Shown piece by piece: positions 27,016-36,528 of a DNA stretch of 64,000 nucleotides. Source of the stretch: EB88 sp965199135. GTDB taxonomy: Bacteria; Acidobacteriota; Terriglobia; Terriglobales; Acidobacteriaceae. The notes beneath the pieces are model-generated. The model made no database searches, was not told where the DNA came from, and saw nothing but the letters and a program-made list of their open reading frames with translations. The stretch's first letter is position 1, and every line of letters begins with the position of its first letter. Location of the stretch: positions 62,001 through 126,000 of the forward strand of contig OZ240685.1 of assembly GCA_965199135.1 (NCBI GenBank). Reading direction: 5' to 3'. Position numbers and translations under genes: made by a program.

Positions 27016-27237
27016 ATGAGAGTCCTCCGCAATGCATTGCACTTGGTCACTTCTGTGTTCGGTTGCACCCACGAACAGCTTTCCCGCCCCTTCACGATTC
27101 AACGACAGAGCTACATGGTCTGCCTTACCTGTGGCCAGAAGGTCTTCTACTCGATGGAAGAAATGCGACGGCTTTCGCGCAAGGAAGTCCGGCAGCTGCA
27201 GGTCGCGGTCCCGAACGACCCGACCATCGCCGCCTAG
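27016..27237 (+). CDS. Small zinc-ribbon-like protein
   Basis: 73 residues, MRVLRNALHLV.... It carries one Cys-His pair (FGCTHEQLSRPF) and a CxxC (MVCLTCGQK) about 27 residues later, followed by VFYSMEEMRRLSRKEV. This suggests a single metal-binding knuckle. The ATG at 27016 has AAGGAGAGG upstream and is preferred to the longer frame from 26959. Family and function are unknown to me. It stands alone between a terminator and the ABC exporter genes. Confidence 0.65.
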   Translation: MRVLRNALHLVTSVFGCTHEQLSRPFTIQRQSYMVCLTCGQKVFYSMEEMRRLSRKEVRQLQVAVPNDPTIAA

Positions 27238-27278
27238 GCTGTCGGGGCGCTCCTCGCGCCTCGCGGTAAGATCGCTCC

Positions 27279-28223
27279 ATGATCGTAGAGATCGCCGCGC
27301 TGCGGAAGGTATACGAAAGCAAGCCAAACCCGGTCGTTGCGGTCGATGGAATCAGCCTTGAGGTAAAAAAAGGCGAGATCTTCGGTCTTCTTGGGCCAAA
27401 TGGAGCTGGCAAAACAACAACGATCAGCATCTGCACCACCCGGGCCCTTGCGACCTCGGGCTCGGTGCGCATCGCCGACGTGGATGTGTCCGCGCACCCC
27501 GCCCGCGCCCGCGTGCACATGGGCGTGGTGCCGCAGTACAACACGCTCGATCGCTCGCTGACCGTCTTCGAGAACCTGTACTTCCACTGCCGGTACTTCG
27601 GCATGGGCGCCGCGGAAGCGCGGACCCGCTCCACGGCTCTGCTGGCGCAATTTCATCTGCAGGAGCGTGCGAAGAGCTTTCCCAACCAGCTTTCCGGCGG
27701 CATGCAGCAGCGCGTGCAGATCGCGCGCGCCATCGCTCACCGGCCGGCGGTGCTCTTCCTCGATGAGCCAAGCGCCGGGCTCGACCCGCAGAGCCGCATC
27801 GCCATGTGGGAAGCGGTGACCGCGCTTCGGAGTGAAGGCATCACGGTCGTGCTTACCACCCACTACATGGAAGAAGCCGACACGCTCTGCGATCGCGTTG
27901 CCGTGGTCGATCGCGGCGCAATCCTAGCCATGGACACGCCGGATGCACTGAAGCGGGCACACGGCGCGCACACGATGCTTGACCTCAAACTCCGCGATCA
28001 CTCCACGCGAAGCTCCCTGCTGGCAGAGCTGCAGGGGTTGAGCGGGGTCGCATCGGCCGAGGCCACGCACGAGGGCATCCGGCTCTTCGCCGACCAACTG
28101 GAGGGACTCCTGCCGCCGGTGGTCACGGCGGCTCGCGCCGCTGGCCTGCGCGATCTTTCGGTCCATGAGCCAAGCCTCGAAACCGTCTTCCTACAACTGA
28201 CCGGGAGAGCCCTGCGTGACTGA
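27279..28223 (+). CDS. ABC transporter ATP-binding protein (DrrA/NodI type)
   Basis: 314 residues. Walker A is LLGPNGAGKTTTIS, the signature is LSGGMQQRV, and Walker B is VLFLDEPSAGLDPQ with a His switch in TTHYMEEA. The C-terminal 80 residues form the extra domain found in DrrA-like exporters (LETVFLQLTGRALRD). It energises the permease encoded directly downstream, whose GTG start overlaps this gene by eight bases. Such pairs export lipids, drugs or antibiotics; the substrate is not deducible. The ribosome binding site is weak. Confidence 0.92.
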   Translation: MIVEIAALRKVYESKPNPVVAVDGISLEVKKGEIFGLLGPNGAGKTTTISICTTRALATSGSVRIADVDVSAHPARARVHMGVVPQYNTLDRSLTVFENLYFHCRYFGMGAAEARTRSTALLAQFHLQERAKSFPNQLSGGMQQRVQIARAIAHRPAVLFLDEPSAGLDPQSRIAMWEAVTALRSEGITVVLTTHYMEEADTLCDRVAVVDRGAILAMDTPDALKRAHGAHTMLDLKLRDHSTRSSLLAELQGLSGVASAEATHEGIRLFADQLEGLLPPVVTAARAAGLRDLSVHEPSLETVFLQLTGRALRD

Positions 28224-29022
28224 ACAACGAGGAAGTGCGCTCAGCGCCTTTGGCGCCCTGATGCTGCGTGACACCCGGGTCCTCAGTCGGGAGCTGATGC
28301 CATTTGTGGTGCGCGTCATCATGCAGCCGCTGCTGTTTCTGTTCGTCTTCACCTACTTGTTTCCCCGCATGGGTTCCGGCTCGGCGATGATGATGGGCAA
28401 TGGCAACTTTGCGACGGTGCTGCTCCCCGGTTTGATGGCGGTGGCCATCATGTTTACCGGGATCGCCGCGGTCGCGTTGCCGCTTTCCTCTGAGTTCGGC
28501 ATCACGCGCGAGATCGACGACCGTGTGATGTGCCCGCTGCCCGTCTATGCGGTCGCCGTGGAGAAGATCTGCTTCTCGGCCCTGCAAAGCATCTTTGCGG
28601 CGCTGCTCGTGCTGCCGCTCGCGTACTACATCCCGAGCACGCCCGTGGCGCTGCACGTAAGCTCATGGCCGATGTTTGTCGCGGTGTTGATCCTGGCGAG
28701 CCTGGTCGCCGGGGCCCTGGGCCTCGCGATCGGCGCAAGCGTACAGCCACGCCAGATCGGCCTAGTCTTCTCGATCGTGGTCATTCCGATTACGTTTCTC
28801 GGCTGCGTCTACTACCCGTGGGCGCTGCTGTCGCATGTTCGATGGCTGCAGATCGTGGTGCTCGTAAACCCGATCGTGTACATGAGCGAGGGCTTACGAA
28901 CGGCGCTTACCCCGGGCATGCCCCACATGCCGATCGGGGCGATCCTTGCTGGACTCCTTGGTTCACTCCTGCTGCTCGGGGCCTTCGGCCTGCGCAACTT
29001 CCTGCGACGGATCATCAGCTAG
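28216..29022 (+). CDS. ABC-2 type transporter permease
   Basis: 268 residues with six membrane segments, layout of the ABC2_membrane family (RELMPFVVRVIMQPLLFLFV; late YMSEGLRTAL motif). The GTG start lies inside the end of the ATPase gene, giving translational coupling. It should form a homodimeric channel with two copies of the ATPase. It ends ten bases before the convergent histidine kinase gene. Confidence 0.92.
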   Translation: MTEQRGSALSAFGALMLRDTRVLSRELMPFVVRVIMQPLLFLFVFTYLFPRMGSGSAMMMGNGNFATVLLPGLMAVAIMFTGIAAVALPLSSEFGITREIDDRVMCPLPVYAVAVEKICFSALQSIFAALLVLPLAYYIPSTPVALHVSSWPMFVAVLILASLVAGALGLAIGASVQPRQIGLVFSIVVIPITFLGCVYYPWALLSHVRWLQIVVLVNPIVYMSEGLRTALTPGMPHMPIGAILAGLLGSLLLLGAFGLRNFLRRIIS

Positions 29023-29031
29023 TGCCCGGGC

Positions 29032-30903
29032 TTAGTCGGCTGCCAGGGCGCCGGCGGTTTCCGCTTTCCTGACGAAGTCCTCCGGAAAGAACAACGAGAA
29101 CACGGTTCCCGAGGCCTTTCCCGCCTCGGCGACGCGGCTGCGCAGGTGCAGCGTTACGCCGTGCTTGGCCATGATCTCCGCACCCACCCACAATCCCAAC
29201 CCGGTCCCGGTCGCCTCCTTGGTGGTGAAAAATGGCTCGAAGATGCGGCGACGCACGTCCTCGCTCATGCCCGACCCGTTATCTGCCACAGTCACTCGCA
29301 GCCCCGGACCCTCGGTGACATGCCGCGAGCGCCGCACCGCGACGATCAACCGGCCTCCGGTTGGCGGCAGTGCATCGAGCGCATTGCCGACCAGGTTGGC
29401 AAACAACTGCCGCAGTTCCCCCGTGAGGCAGAACAGCTCGGCTGGCTCGCGGTAGCGACGACGCAGGTCCACCTGCAGGGTATTGAAGCGTCCCTGGTGC
29501 AGCGTCAGCACGGAATCGAGCAGCTCCGGCACCGATGCATGCACCGGCTTCGTGCTCTGGCGGTAGAACCGCAGCGTCTGCTGCGTGATCGCGGAAACCC
29601 GCGACACCTCATGCTGGGCCGCGAGCACCCACTCGGTGGCCTCGTCCCCAAGCGACGCGAAGTTCTCAAGCAGGTAGAGCAGGTTGGTCACGGCCTCGAG
29701 TGGATTATTGATCTCGTGGGCGATCGAGGCTGCCAGGCGCCCGGCGGCTGCCAGCTTCTCCGACTTGCGCAGCGCGTCCTCGGCATGCAGCCTGTTCGAG
29801 ATATCCACGATCAACGCGCCAGCCCAGCGGACCCCCTCGGTCGCGGAGCGAACGGGATAGATGTTCATCTGCCAGGTGGTTGCGACCGCGTGCGAGAGGG
29901 TGCTGGCACCGGTCGGCTCCGGCACCTCGAGGTCGCGCACCGCCGCAGTCTCGGCAAACACCCGTGCCACAGCTTCTCGCATCTGCGCCGCGGCCGCGGG
30001 AGCGAACACCTCCTCGAGCCGCCGCCCCAGGAAGAACGACACTGGCTTGGAATGCATCTCGGAGAGAAAGTGATTCACTCGCACGATCGTTCCATCGCGA
30101 TCAAAGAACGCCACGCCGATCGGCGCATGCGCCAGCATCGAGTCGAGCAATGAGAGCGTATTGTTGAGCCCGGCGCGCTGCTCCTCGATGGCCGCAACCA
30201 TCAGGTTGCAGGCCAGGATCAGGTCGCCAGTCTCGTTCGCCTGGCGCACCTCCAGCGGAAATGCCGAGGTATCCTGCGGATCGCGCACCATGCGCTGTGT
30301 CGCCGCCTGCAGACGGCTCAACGGCTTGCTGATGGAGCGGGCGATCCACCCGGCCATCAAGGTGCACGCCACCAGGACGCCGATCGCACCCCACAGGGTC
30401 GCCTGGAGCATATCGCCGAATTCGGTGTTCTGCAGCGCGCTTGTTGTCGGCGTGACCCAGACATAGCCCAGAAGCTGGTTGCCGCTCCGCACGGGCGCCA
30501 CCACCCCGCGAACCCGGTTCCCGGAGCGAAGCAGCTCCGAGGCGCGAAGCTGGGGCAGAAAGCTGTCCCACTGCGTCCGGTGCAGCTTGCCCACCAGGGT
30601 CTTGTCGCTGGAGCTTAGGATCACGCTGCCAGGGCTCGTGACATCGACCCGCTCGATCGTGGGGAACTGCAGCATCGAGGACGCAATGGTTTCGAGTTCG
30701 GAGGTATCGCGCTGCGCGAGCGCATGCTGCGTGAGAACCGCGAGCGTGGCTGCCTGGTAGTCGAGGCGACGCGTGACTCGCGACTCGGCGTCGACCTGCC
30801 GCTCGTGGAAGAGCACGGTGGTAAACAGCGCCAGCGCCACAATCTCGAACAGCAGAAAGCTGGCGATCAGCTGGGCTCTCAGGCTGCGCAACCTATGCCT
30901 CAT
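29032..30903 (-). CDS. Membrane sensor histidine kinase with HAMP and PAS
   Basis: 623 residues. TM1 is at about 12-32, then a periplasmic sensor of about 130 residues, TM2 at about 165-187, HAMP at about 190-245, and PAS at about 255-370 (GVAFFDRDGTIVRVN). The HisKA domain has phospho-His in SIAHEINNPLEAV. The HATPase has LVGNALDALPP, VADNGSGMS and GLGLWVGAEIM. The ATG at 30903 follows AGGA. No response regulator is adjacent, so it is an orphan here; the signal is unknown. Confidence 0.9.
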   Translation of the reverse strand: MRHRLRSLRAQLIASFLLFEIVALALFTTVLFHERQVDAESRVTRRLDYQAATLAVLTQHALAQRDTSELETIASSMLQFPTIERVDVTSPGSVILSSSDKTLVGKLHRTQWDSFLPQLRASELLRSGNRVRGVVAPVRSGNQLLGYVWVTPTTSALQNTEFGDMLQATLWGAIGVLVACTLMAGWIARSISKPLSRLQAATQRMVRDPQDTSAFPLEVRQANETGDLILACNLMVAAIEEQRAGLNNTLSLLDSMLAHAPIGVAFFDRDGTIVRVNHFLSEMHSKPVSFFLGRRLEEVFAPAAAAQMREAVARVFAETAAVRDLEVPEPTGASTLSHAVATTWQMNIYPVRSATEGVRWAGALIVDISNRLHAEDALRKSEKLAAAGRLAASIAHEINNPLEAVTNLLYLLENFASLGDEATEWVLAAQHEVSRVSAITQQTLRFYRQSTKPVHASVPELLDSVLTLHQGRFNTLQVDLRRRYREPAELFCLTGELRQLFANLVGNALDALPPTGGRLIVAVRRSRHVTEGPGLRVTVADNGSGMSEDVRRRIFEPFFTTKEATGTGLGLWVGAEIMAKHGVTLHLRSRVAEAGKASGTVFSLFFPEDFVRKAETAGALAAD

Positions 30904-30944
30904 GGTGTTCCTGCGGGTAGGAGTTTACCTGCATGACACAGCGG

Positions 30945-31985
30945 TCAGAGAGCCGCGACTCCTTCTCCTGCGTGGACGTCGACGGCCAACTTCCTGTGAA
31001 GATCCGAGGCAATTTCCTTGCCGTGGAACCTTCCATTTTCTATGAAGATTTCATTGGTTCGGTTGCCTGCAACGATGACACCGGCCAGATAAATGCCGGC
31101 GACGTTGCTTTCACGGGTTGTCTCATTGCAATCCGGCATCTGGTCCCTGCCTTCCATGCGCACACCGAGAGAGCGTAGAAAGGTGAAGTCGGGATGGTAG
31201 CCGGTCAGGGCAAAGACGAACTGGTTCTGCAGCGTTTTTTCTCCCTCGGGAGTCACGATCGTGACTGAATCCTTGCTGATCTGCTTCACCTCCGAGTTGA
31301 AGTACGCAGCGATCTCGCCATTCTTTACCCGGTTGTTGAAGTCCGGCAGGATCCAGTACTTGACGTGGCGATGCATCTCGGGGCCGCGGTGCACCAGCGT
31401 CACGTGGACTCCATGCCGCCATAAGTCCAGTGCTGCGATCGCCGCAGAGTTCTTGCCGCCAATCACCAGCACATCCATCCCGAAGTACGGGTGCGGGTCG
31501 TCGTAGTAGTGCATGACCTTGCTCAACTCTTCCCCCGGGACATTGAGGTAGTTGGGCAGGTCGTAGTAGCCCGTCGCGACGATGAGCTTGCGCGCGGCGA
31601 GCGAGCGCTTGCGGTCGAACCGATCGGTCGTGTGTACACAGAAGTTGCCGTCCTCACCCTCGACCGAATCCACATGCAGGTATGGACGCACGTCGAGTTC
31701 GAACCGCTCAGCGACCTTGCGGTAATACTCGAGTGCTTCATTCCGGTTTGGCTTCTGGTTCTGGCTCGGGAACGGCACCTCGCCAATCTCGAGCAGCTCG
31801 GGCGTGGTGAAAAACGTCATGTGAGACGGGTAGTGGTAGATCGAGTTGCAGAGGCAGCCCTTGTCGATCGAGACCACGCGCAGCCCAAGCCGCTTCGCTT
31901 CAAGCGCGCAGGCCAGGCCGGTCGGGCCTGCACCGATCACCAGCACGTCAAACTGCTCTACCCCGGACCCATTCGCTCCACTCAT
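30945..31985 (-). CDS. ypdA: YpdA-like bacillithiol disulfide reductase-family flavoprotein
   Basis: 346 residues, thioredoxin-reductase-like fold. The FAD motif is VIGAGPTGLACALEA at the N-terminus, followed by CLCNSIYHYPSHMTFF, which is diagnostic of YpdA-type proteins. The NADPH motif is VIGGKNSAAIAALDL and the late FAD motif is GIYLAGVI. There is no redox CxxC as in true TrxB. Characterised YpdA reduces bacillithiol disulfide; whether this organism makes bacillithiol cannot be told from the window. It is 41 bases downstream of the kinase start and on the same strand, so it is probably in a separate unit. Confidence 0.85.
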   Translation of the reverse strand: MSGANGSGVEQFDVLVIGAGPTGLACALEAKRLGLRVVSIDKGCLCNSIYHYPSHMTFFTTPELLEIGEVPFPSQNQKPNRNEALEYYRKVAERFELDVRPYLHVDSVEGEDGNFCVHTTDRFDRKRSLAARKLIVATGYYDLPNYLNVPGEELSKVMHYYDDPHPYFGMDVLVIGGKNSAAIAALDLWRHGVHVTLVHRGPEMHRHVKYWILPDFNNRVKNGEIAAYFNSEVKQISKDSVTIVTPEGEKTLQNQFVFALTGYHPDFTFLRSLGVRMEGRDQMPDCNETTRESNVAGIYLAGVIVAGNRTNEIFIENGRFHGKEIASDLHRKLAVDVHAGEGVAAL

Positions 31986-32119
31986 GCTTCAAGGATAAAC
32001 CGCGTTCCCCCGCGGCAAACATGCGCCGGGCGAGCCCTGCGCATTGGCTCAACAATCGCCAGAGACGACGAGCCCGGCTGCTGGAGGCTAAAATCCTCCC
32101 GAAGAGGATCATGGTCGCA

Positions 32120-33550
32120 ATGACAGAGACACGCAAAGAGAAAGACTCCCTCGGTTTCGTCGCAGTCCCGGTGCATAGCTTCTATGGCGCGCAGACCGCG
32201 CGTGCGGTCGAGAATTACCCGATCAGCGGCCTCCGCGCGCATCCCTTGCTGATTCGCGCCTTTGGCCTGGTCAAGGCCGCTGCGGCCGAAGCCAACAAAG
32301 AGCTCGGCCTTGTGGAGCCGGAGCGCGCCGACGCGATCATCGAGGCGGCAACCGAGGTCGCCGACGGCAAGTGGAACAGCGAGTTTGTGGTGGACGTCTT
32401 CCAGGCGGGCGCCGGTGTGAGCTTCCACATGAACACCAACGAGGTGGTCGCGAATCGCGCCAACCAGATCCTCGGGGGCCCGCTCGGCGAGTACACCCAC
32501 GTGCACCCGAACGACCACGTCAACTACGGCCAGTCGACCAACGATGTCTTCCCTTCCGGCATGCGCCTGGGCACGCTGCTCGCGCTTGAAACGCTGTACC
32601 CGGTGCTCGATGCGCTTGCGGCAACCCTCGCGGTCAAAGCAGAGGAGTTTGACGGGGTGATGAAGTCCGGCCGCACCCACATGCAGGATGCCGTGCCAAT
32701 CCGCCTTGGGCAGGAGTTTGCGGCGTACGCGGTGGCGATGCGTAAGGGCCTGGCCTTCCTCAAGACAGCCGCTGAGTCGCTGCGGGAACTCGGCCTCGGC
32801 GGCTCGGCTGTCGGCACCGGCATCAATACCCACCCGGATTATCGCGAAAAGGCCATCGCTGCACTCGCGCGGCGGAGCGGGCAGGCGCTGACGCCGGCTG
32901 CCGATATGCGCTGGGCCATGCAGTCGAATGCATGCATGGGCGAAGTCAGCGCGGCCCTGCGCGGGATCGCGCTCGAGGTGATCCGTATCTCGAACGACAT
33001 ACGCCTTCTCTCGTCCGGGCCAAATACCGGCTTCGCCGAGATCTTCCTGCCCAGCCTGCAGCCCGGCTCCTCGATCATGCCGGGCAAGATCAACCCGGTG
33101 CTGCCGGAGCTGATCGCCATGGTCGGCTTCCAGGTGGTCGGCAACGACACAGCCACGATGATGGCTGTGCAGGCCGGGCAGCTTGAGCTGAACGTAATGA
33201 TGCCGACGATGGCCTGCAATACGTTGCAGAGCATCACGATCCTCGCGAATGCGCTGCACCAGTTCGATACCCGCTGCGTTCGTGGCATCACGGCGAACGT
33301 TCCGCGCTGCGTGGAGTACAGCGAAAAAACAGTCTCGCTCGCCACGGCTCTGAACCCGTATATTGGCTACGCGAAGGCAGCGGAGATCGTGAAGGAGTCG
33401 GTGGCGACCGGTGAGTCGATCATCGCCCTGGCCCGCAAACGAAAGCTGCTGAGCGAAGAGGAGATCGCCGAGATCCTGGACCCGGTGCGCATGACGGAGC
33501 CGCAGTACCCGCTCGAAGCCGCGCAGGCGCGCGACAGCCGAAAGGGGTAG
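32120..33550 (+). CDS. aspA: Aspartate ammonia-lyase (aspartase/fumarase superfamily)
   Basis: 476 residues. It catalyses L-aspartate to fumarate plus ammonia. The superfamily motifs are GQSTNDVFPSGMRL near residue 138, GRTHMQDAVPIRLGQEF near 188, and the signature loop GSSIMPGKINPVLPE near 317 with the catalytic Ser. NPVLPE rather than the NPTQCE of fumarase C favours aspartase. Two ATGs (32111, 32120) compete; the second has GAGG at usable spacing. Fumarase activity cannot be fully excluded. Confidence 0.85.
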   Translation: MTETRKEKDSLGFVAVPVHSFYGAQTARAVENYPISGLRAHPLLIRAFGLVKAAAAEANKELGLVEPERADAIIEAATEVADGKWNSEFVVDVFQAGAGVSFHMNTNEVVANRANQILGGPLGEYTHVHPNDHVNYGQSTNDVFPSGMRLGTLLALETLYPVLDALAATLAVKAEEFDGVMKSGRTHMQDAVPIRLGQEFAAYAVAMRKGLAFLKTAAESLRELGLGGSAVGTGINTHPDYREKAIAALARRSGQALTPAADMRWAMQSNACMGEVSAALRGIALEVIRISNDIRLLSSGPNTGFAEIFLPSLQPGSSIMPGKINPVLPELIAMVGFQVVGNDTATMMAVQAGQLELNVMMPTMACNTLQSITILANALHQFDTRCVRGITANVPRCVEYSEKTVSLATALNPYIGYAKAAEIVKESVATGESIIALARKRKLLSEEEIAEILDPVRMTEPQYPLEAAQARDSRKG

Positions 33551-33585
33551 GCCGGCTTTTTCGGGGAGGGTCAAGGCGGCGCGCT

Positions 33586-33816
33586 ATGCCGCTCAACTCA
33601 AATCTCTCACATTGGGTCTGCCTGCTTGCCGGTCTGCTTCTCGCCGTGACCGGCCTCCTGCTGCGCGACATCGCCAGCGATCGTACGTCACCCCTCACGA
33701 GCCCACCCGGCAGCCAGGCCCGCGCCCCGCGCTATGTGGGGATCGCCCGACGGATGATTTTCGTGAGCATTGGCTTGGCGGCGATGGCTTACAGCATCAT
33801 GCGGATGATGGATTAG
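33586..33816 (+). CDS. Small two-pass membrane protein
   Basis: 76 residues with two hydrophobic segments (WVCLLAGLLLAVTGLLL; MIFVSIGLAAMAYSIM) joined by a polar Pro/Ser-rich loop. No family is recognised. GGGGAGG and AAGG lie upstream of the ATG. It begins 35 bases after the aspartase gene on the same strand and could share its transcript. Its stop overlaps the 3' end of the decayed GH28 gene. Confidence 0.5.
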   Translation: MPLNSNLSHWVCLLAGLLLAVTGLLLRDIASDRTSPLTSPPGSQARAPRYVGIARRMIFVSIGLAAMAYSIMRMMD

Positions 33817-34890
33817 CGAGCGGCCGCCGCCGGCGCCCTGTGTTTCGCGTGCACGACCGGCTCGCCAGGTACGTCGCCGAGCGTGACGTCGGCGCTCTTC
33901 TCGACCGCAATCACAGGAGCACCGGGGAGCATTGGCCGTCCCGAGAAAGTCGTGGACGCGCAGGCGGTGGACGGCCTCCGCGCTGAGCGCGCGGCGGTAG
34001 TATGCGGGAAAGTTTCCCTCCCATTGCACTCGGGTGTGGTCGAGCGAAACATCCTCCGCGTTGTGCAGCATGATCGCCGAGAGATCCCGCCGGAACAGGC
34101 CATCGGTCAGCGGCGTGGTTGGAGTCAGTTCCAGGTTGCCACCGAGCACCGGGGTGAGCGCGCTTGCCTGCATGGTCATCGACAGGCCAGAGATCCCGAC
34201 GTCCTGGATACGGCCGGGCGCAGTGCTGTACAGGGTAAACGGCGAGGCGCCGGCAGCCGTCACGTTGCTGAAACGCACGTGCCGGATCAGGCCGAACTGT
34301 GGCGAGGGGAGCGTCGTTGCCGCAGGCTTCCAGGACTGGTATGCCCACTTTGCGACCGTGATGCTGACCGGTTCGCCGTTGCCCCACCAGCCAGGCGCAT
34401 CAACAAAGCGAGTCTGGATCGTGATGTTGCTGAACAGAATGTTCTCGATGGTCTCGCTGGCCCGCGCCTGCAGCATGATGCCGCGATTGCTGTCGTAAAT
34501 CTCCACATTGCTGAAGGTGAAATTGCGCGCGCCTGCAGCGTTGGGTCCAATGCGCAGAGCGGCGGAGCGGCTGCGGAGGATGACGTTGTTCACGCTCACG
34601 TTCTCGGTCGGGCGGTGCCGCACCAGCCATCCGCGCAAGGGCTCCCGACGACCAGCGCATCATCGCCAGCTTCAAGGTAGCTGTTTTCAATCAATGCATT
34701 GCTGGTGTTGGATCCATCGAGTGCAGCTGCAGCGTGATTCGGCTCTCCAGGCGGATCGTGCCGGTAAGCCACACCCCGGATGGCACCTCCACCGTGCCGC
34801 CGCCCTCTGCCGCACAGGCGCGGATCGCAGCGTGAAACGCCGCTGTGGCCAGCGTGCGGCCGTCACCAATCGCACCATATTTAAGGAAGC
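33813..34890 (-). pseudogene. Decayed GH28 polygalacturonase-like gene
   Basis: Three separate frames together spell a glycoside hydrolase family 28 beta-helix protein. The N-terminal part (34718-34890) reads KYGAIGDGRT ... GGGTVEVPSGVWLTGTI. It jumps, in another frame, straight to the catalytic region DGSNTSNALIENSYLEAGDD at about 34718, so the central 150 or so residues usual in the family are missing. A second shift near 34635 leads into the frame PTENVSVNNVILRSRS, and a third near 33945 restores VIAVEKSADVTLGDV. The signal peptide is also gone. It is therefore non-functional. In the intact state it would have cleaved pectin or rhamnogalacturonan. Confidence 0.8.
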
Positions 34891-34918
34891 GACGTGGTGC
34901 CGACGAGCTCAGGGAAGC

Positions 34919-35674
34919 TCACTGCCGGCCCCAGCGATACACCACACCTACGGTGAACCCGAGGTTCTCCTGGGCGGGGCTGCCGAAGTCGGTCAGCAGG
35001 TAGTTCGGCATAAGCCGCACGGCAAGAGCCGGGCTCAGGTTGTAATCGACCGCCGCACCCACGCTGACCGCAAAGCTGTTCCCATCCGGATAGAGTCCGA
35101 CTGGCGCGCCGCTCAGCGATCCGAGGCCGGTGCTGAAGTTGCCATGCGCCAGGCCCGCGAGGACCTGGGCGTTCCAGTCCCAGTGCTGGCTGGCGTAGAA
35201 GCGGTATTCGGGGCCGGCCATAAAGGTGTACTGGCTGATTGAAGGCTTGAAGACCTGGTAGGTGAAGTTATTGGTGATCGCCGTGCCATAGTACCCGCGG
35301 AAGTCACCCATGATGGCGAGCTTGGGGCGTATCCACTCAGCGATGCCGGCATTCCAGGCAGCCTCGGTGTTGTGCTGCAGGTTTGGGCCGGGATGGAAGC
35401 GCAGATAGGCTCCGCCTACGTTCAGTTCGTACTTGTGCGAGTAGGTGTCCTGCTTGATCTGCTCCTCACGCATGCGGCGCCGGGCGTTCACCCGGGCCTG
35501 CGCATCGCGAAGGACCTTGGCGCGCTCCTGCTGCGTCTGCGGGGCCGGCTGGTCAGTGGCCTGACCAAGTGTCTGATCCTGCTGGGCGCTGGTCTGCGCG
35601 GGTGCGGCGGAGGAAAAACAGGCTGCACTGCTGATAGCGAGGGCAGAAGCGAGGAAACGGCGGAGCTGGGACAA
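34919..35674 (-). CDS. Outer-membrane beta-barrel protein
   Basis: 251 residues. A signal peptide (SQLRRFLASALAISSAA..., ending APAQ), a Gln/Arg-rich helical stretch (TQQERAKVLRDAQARVNARR), then alternating aromatic strands with a barrel-like end (ENLGFTVGVVYRWGRQ). The layout resembles small 8-strand barrels of the OmpW/OmpA type. The start is inferred as TTG 35674 because GGAGG sits eight bases upstream; the frame remains open to 35803. The function is unknown. It adjoins the truncated end of the GH28 relic. Confidence 0.7.
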   Translation of the reverse strand: MSQLRRFLASALAISSAACFSSAAPAQTSAQQDQTLGQATDQPAPQTQQERAKVLRDAQARVNARRRMREEQIKQDTYSHKYELNVGGAYLRFHPGPNLQHNTEAAWNAGIAEWIRPKLAIMGDFRGYYGTAITNNFTYQVFKPSISQYTFMAGPEYRFYASQHWDWNAQVLAGLAHGNFSTGLGSLSGAPVGLYPDGNSFAVSVGAAVDYNLSPALAVRLMPNYLLTDFGSPAQENLGFTVGVVYRWGRQ

Positions 35675-35886
35675 GCGTGATGCCTCCAAAACAAGCGACG
35701 AGCTCAAATGAGTGCGCAGCAGCCGTACACGCGCGCCACCCCCTATTAAACCACTGTTGCCGAGGATGCCCGGCTTCCCTCCATGGCACTCCATGACCGG
35801 CACGACCTATTTGGCTTGCACTCGCTCCGTCCCGTGCGATACACACGCATAGCGGCTGCGGTTGCGAGCCGTTTTTGGGAGACCTG

Positions 35887-36492
35887 ATGCGTGGATTTCT
35901 GCTGGGCTTGCTGCTTGGTTTGTTGATCTTGCCGGTGGCCATTATGGGATGGCTGCGCTATGGGCACCCGCCTGTCGCCGTAAACGACCCGCGCCTGCCC
36001 TTCGAGCAGCAGATCGTCAACGTGCCACTGCATGCGCGCATTGACCGCGAGATGCCCGCACACGCGGCCATGGACGCGAGCCCCACAAACCTCCTACTCG
36101 GCGCCGAGATCTACCATCAGCAGTGCGCGAGCTGCCACGGCCAGTATGGCCGCCCCTCCGACTTCGGCGGCCACATGTTCCCGCGCTCGCCGCAGCTCTG
36201 GGCGCCACACGGCCACGGCGTCGTCGGCGTGAGCGACGACCCGGCCGGCGAAACCTATTGGAAGATCAAGAACGGCATCCGCCTCTCCGGGATGCCAGCC
36301 TTTGCCTCGATCCTGAACGAAGCGCAGATGTGGCAAGTCTCCGTGCTGCTCTCACACGCTGACAAGCCGCTCCCGGCGAACGTCCTTGCGATTCTGAAGC
36401 AGCCGATCGTGCCGGAGCTGCCAGCGGACCTTGCACCCCCGGCCCAGAGCGGCATCACCAACATCCCGGTTCAGCCGCTGCCAAACCAGTAA
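35887..36492 (+). CDS. Membrane-anchored monohaem cytochrome c
   Basis: 201 residues. An N-terminal uncleaved anchor (MRGFLLGLLLGLLILPV) precedes a periplasmic domain with one haem site CASCHG near residue 82 and a late axial Met in SGMPAF. The spacing of about 60 residues is that of class I cytochromes. The ATG at 35887 follows GGGAGA. It is an electron carrier of unknown partner, with no oxidase or dehydrogenase genes next to it. Confidence 0.85.
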   Translation: MRGFLLGLLLGLLILPVAIMGWLRYGHPPVAVNDPRLPFEQQIVNVPLHARIDREMPAHAAMDASPTNLLLGAEIYHQQCASCHGQYGRPSDFGGHMFPRSPQLWAPHGHGVVGVSDDPAGETYWKIKNGIRLSGMPAFASILNEAQMWQVSVLLSHADKPLPANVLAILKQPIVPELPADLAPPAQSGITNIPVQPLPNQ

Positions 36493-36528
36493 GCGCGGTG
36501 AGCGCAAGCGATCGCTGCCGCCCTCCAG

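Noticed and set aside
33688..34638. Intact 316-residue GH28 protein
   Set aside because: The frame lacks the N-terminus and catalytic loop, and its last part is out of frame with the family sequence; treated as part of a pseudogene.
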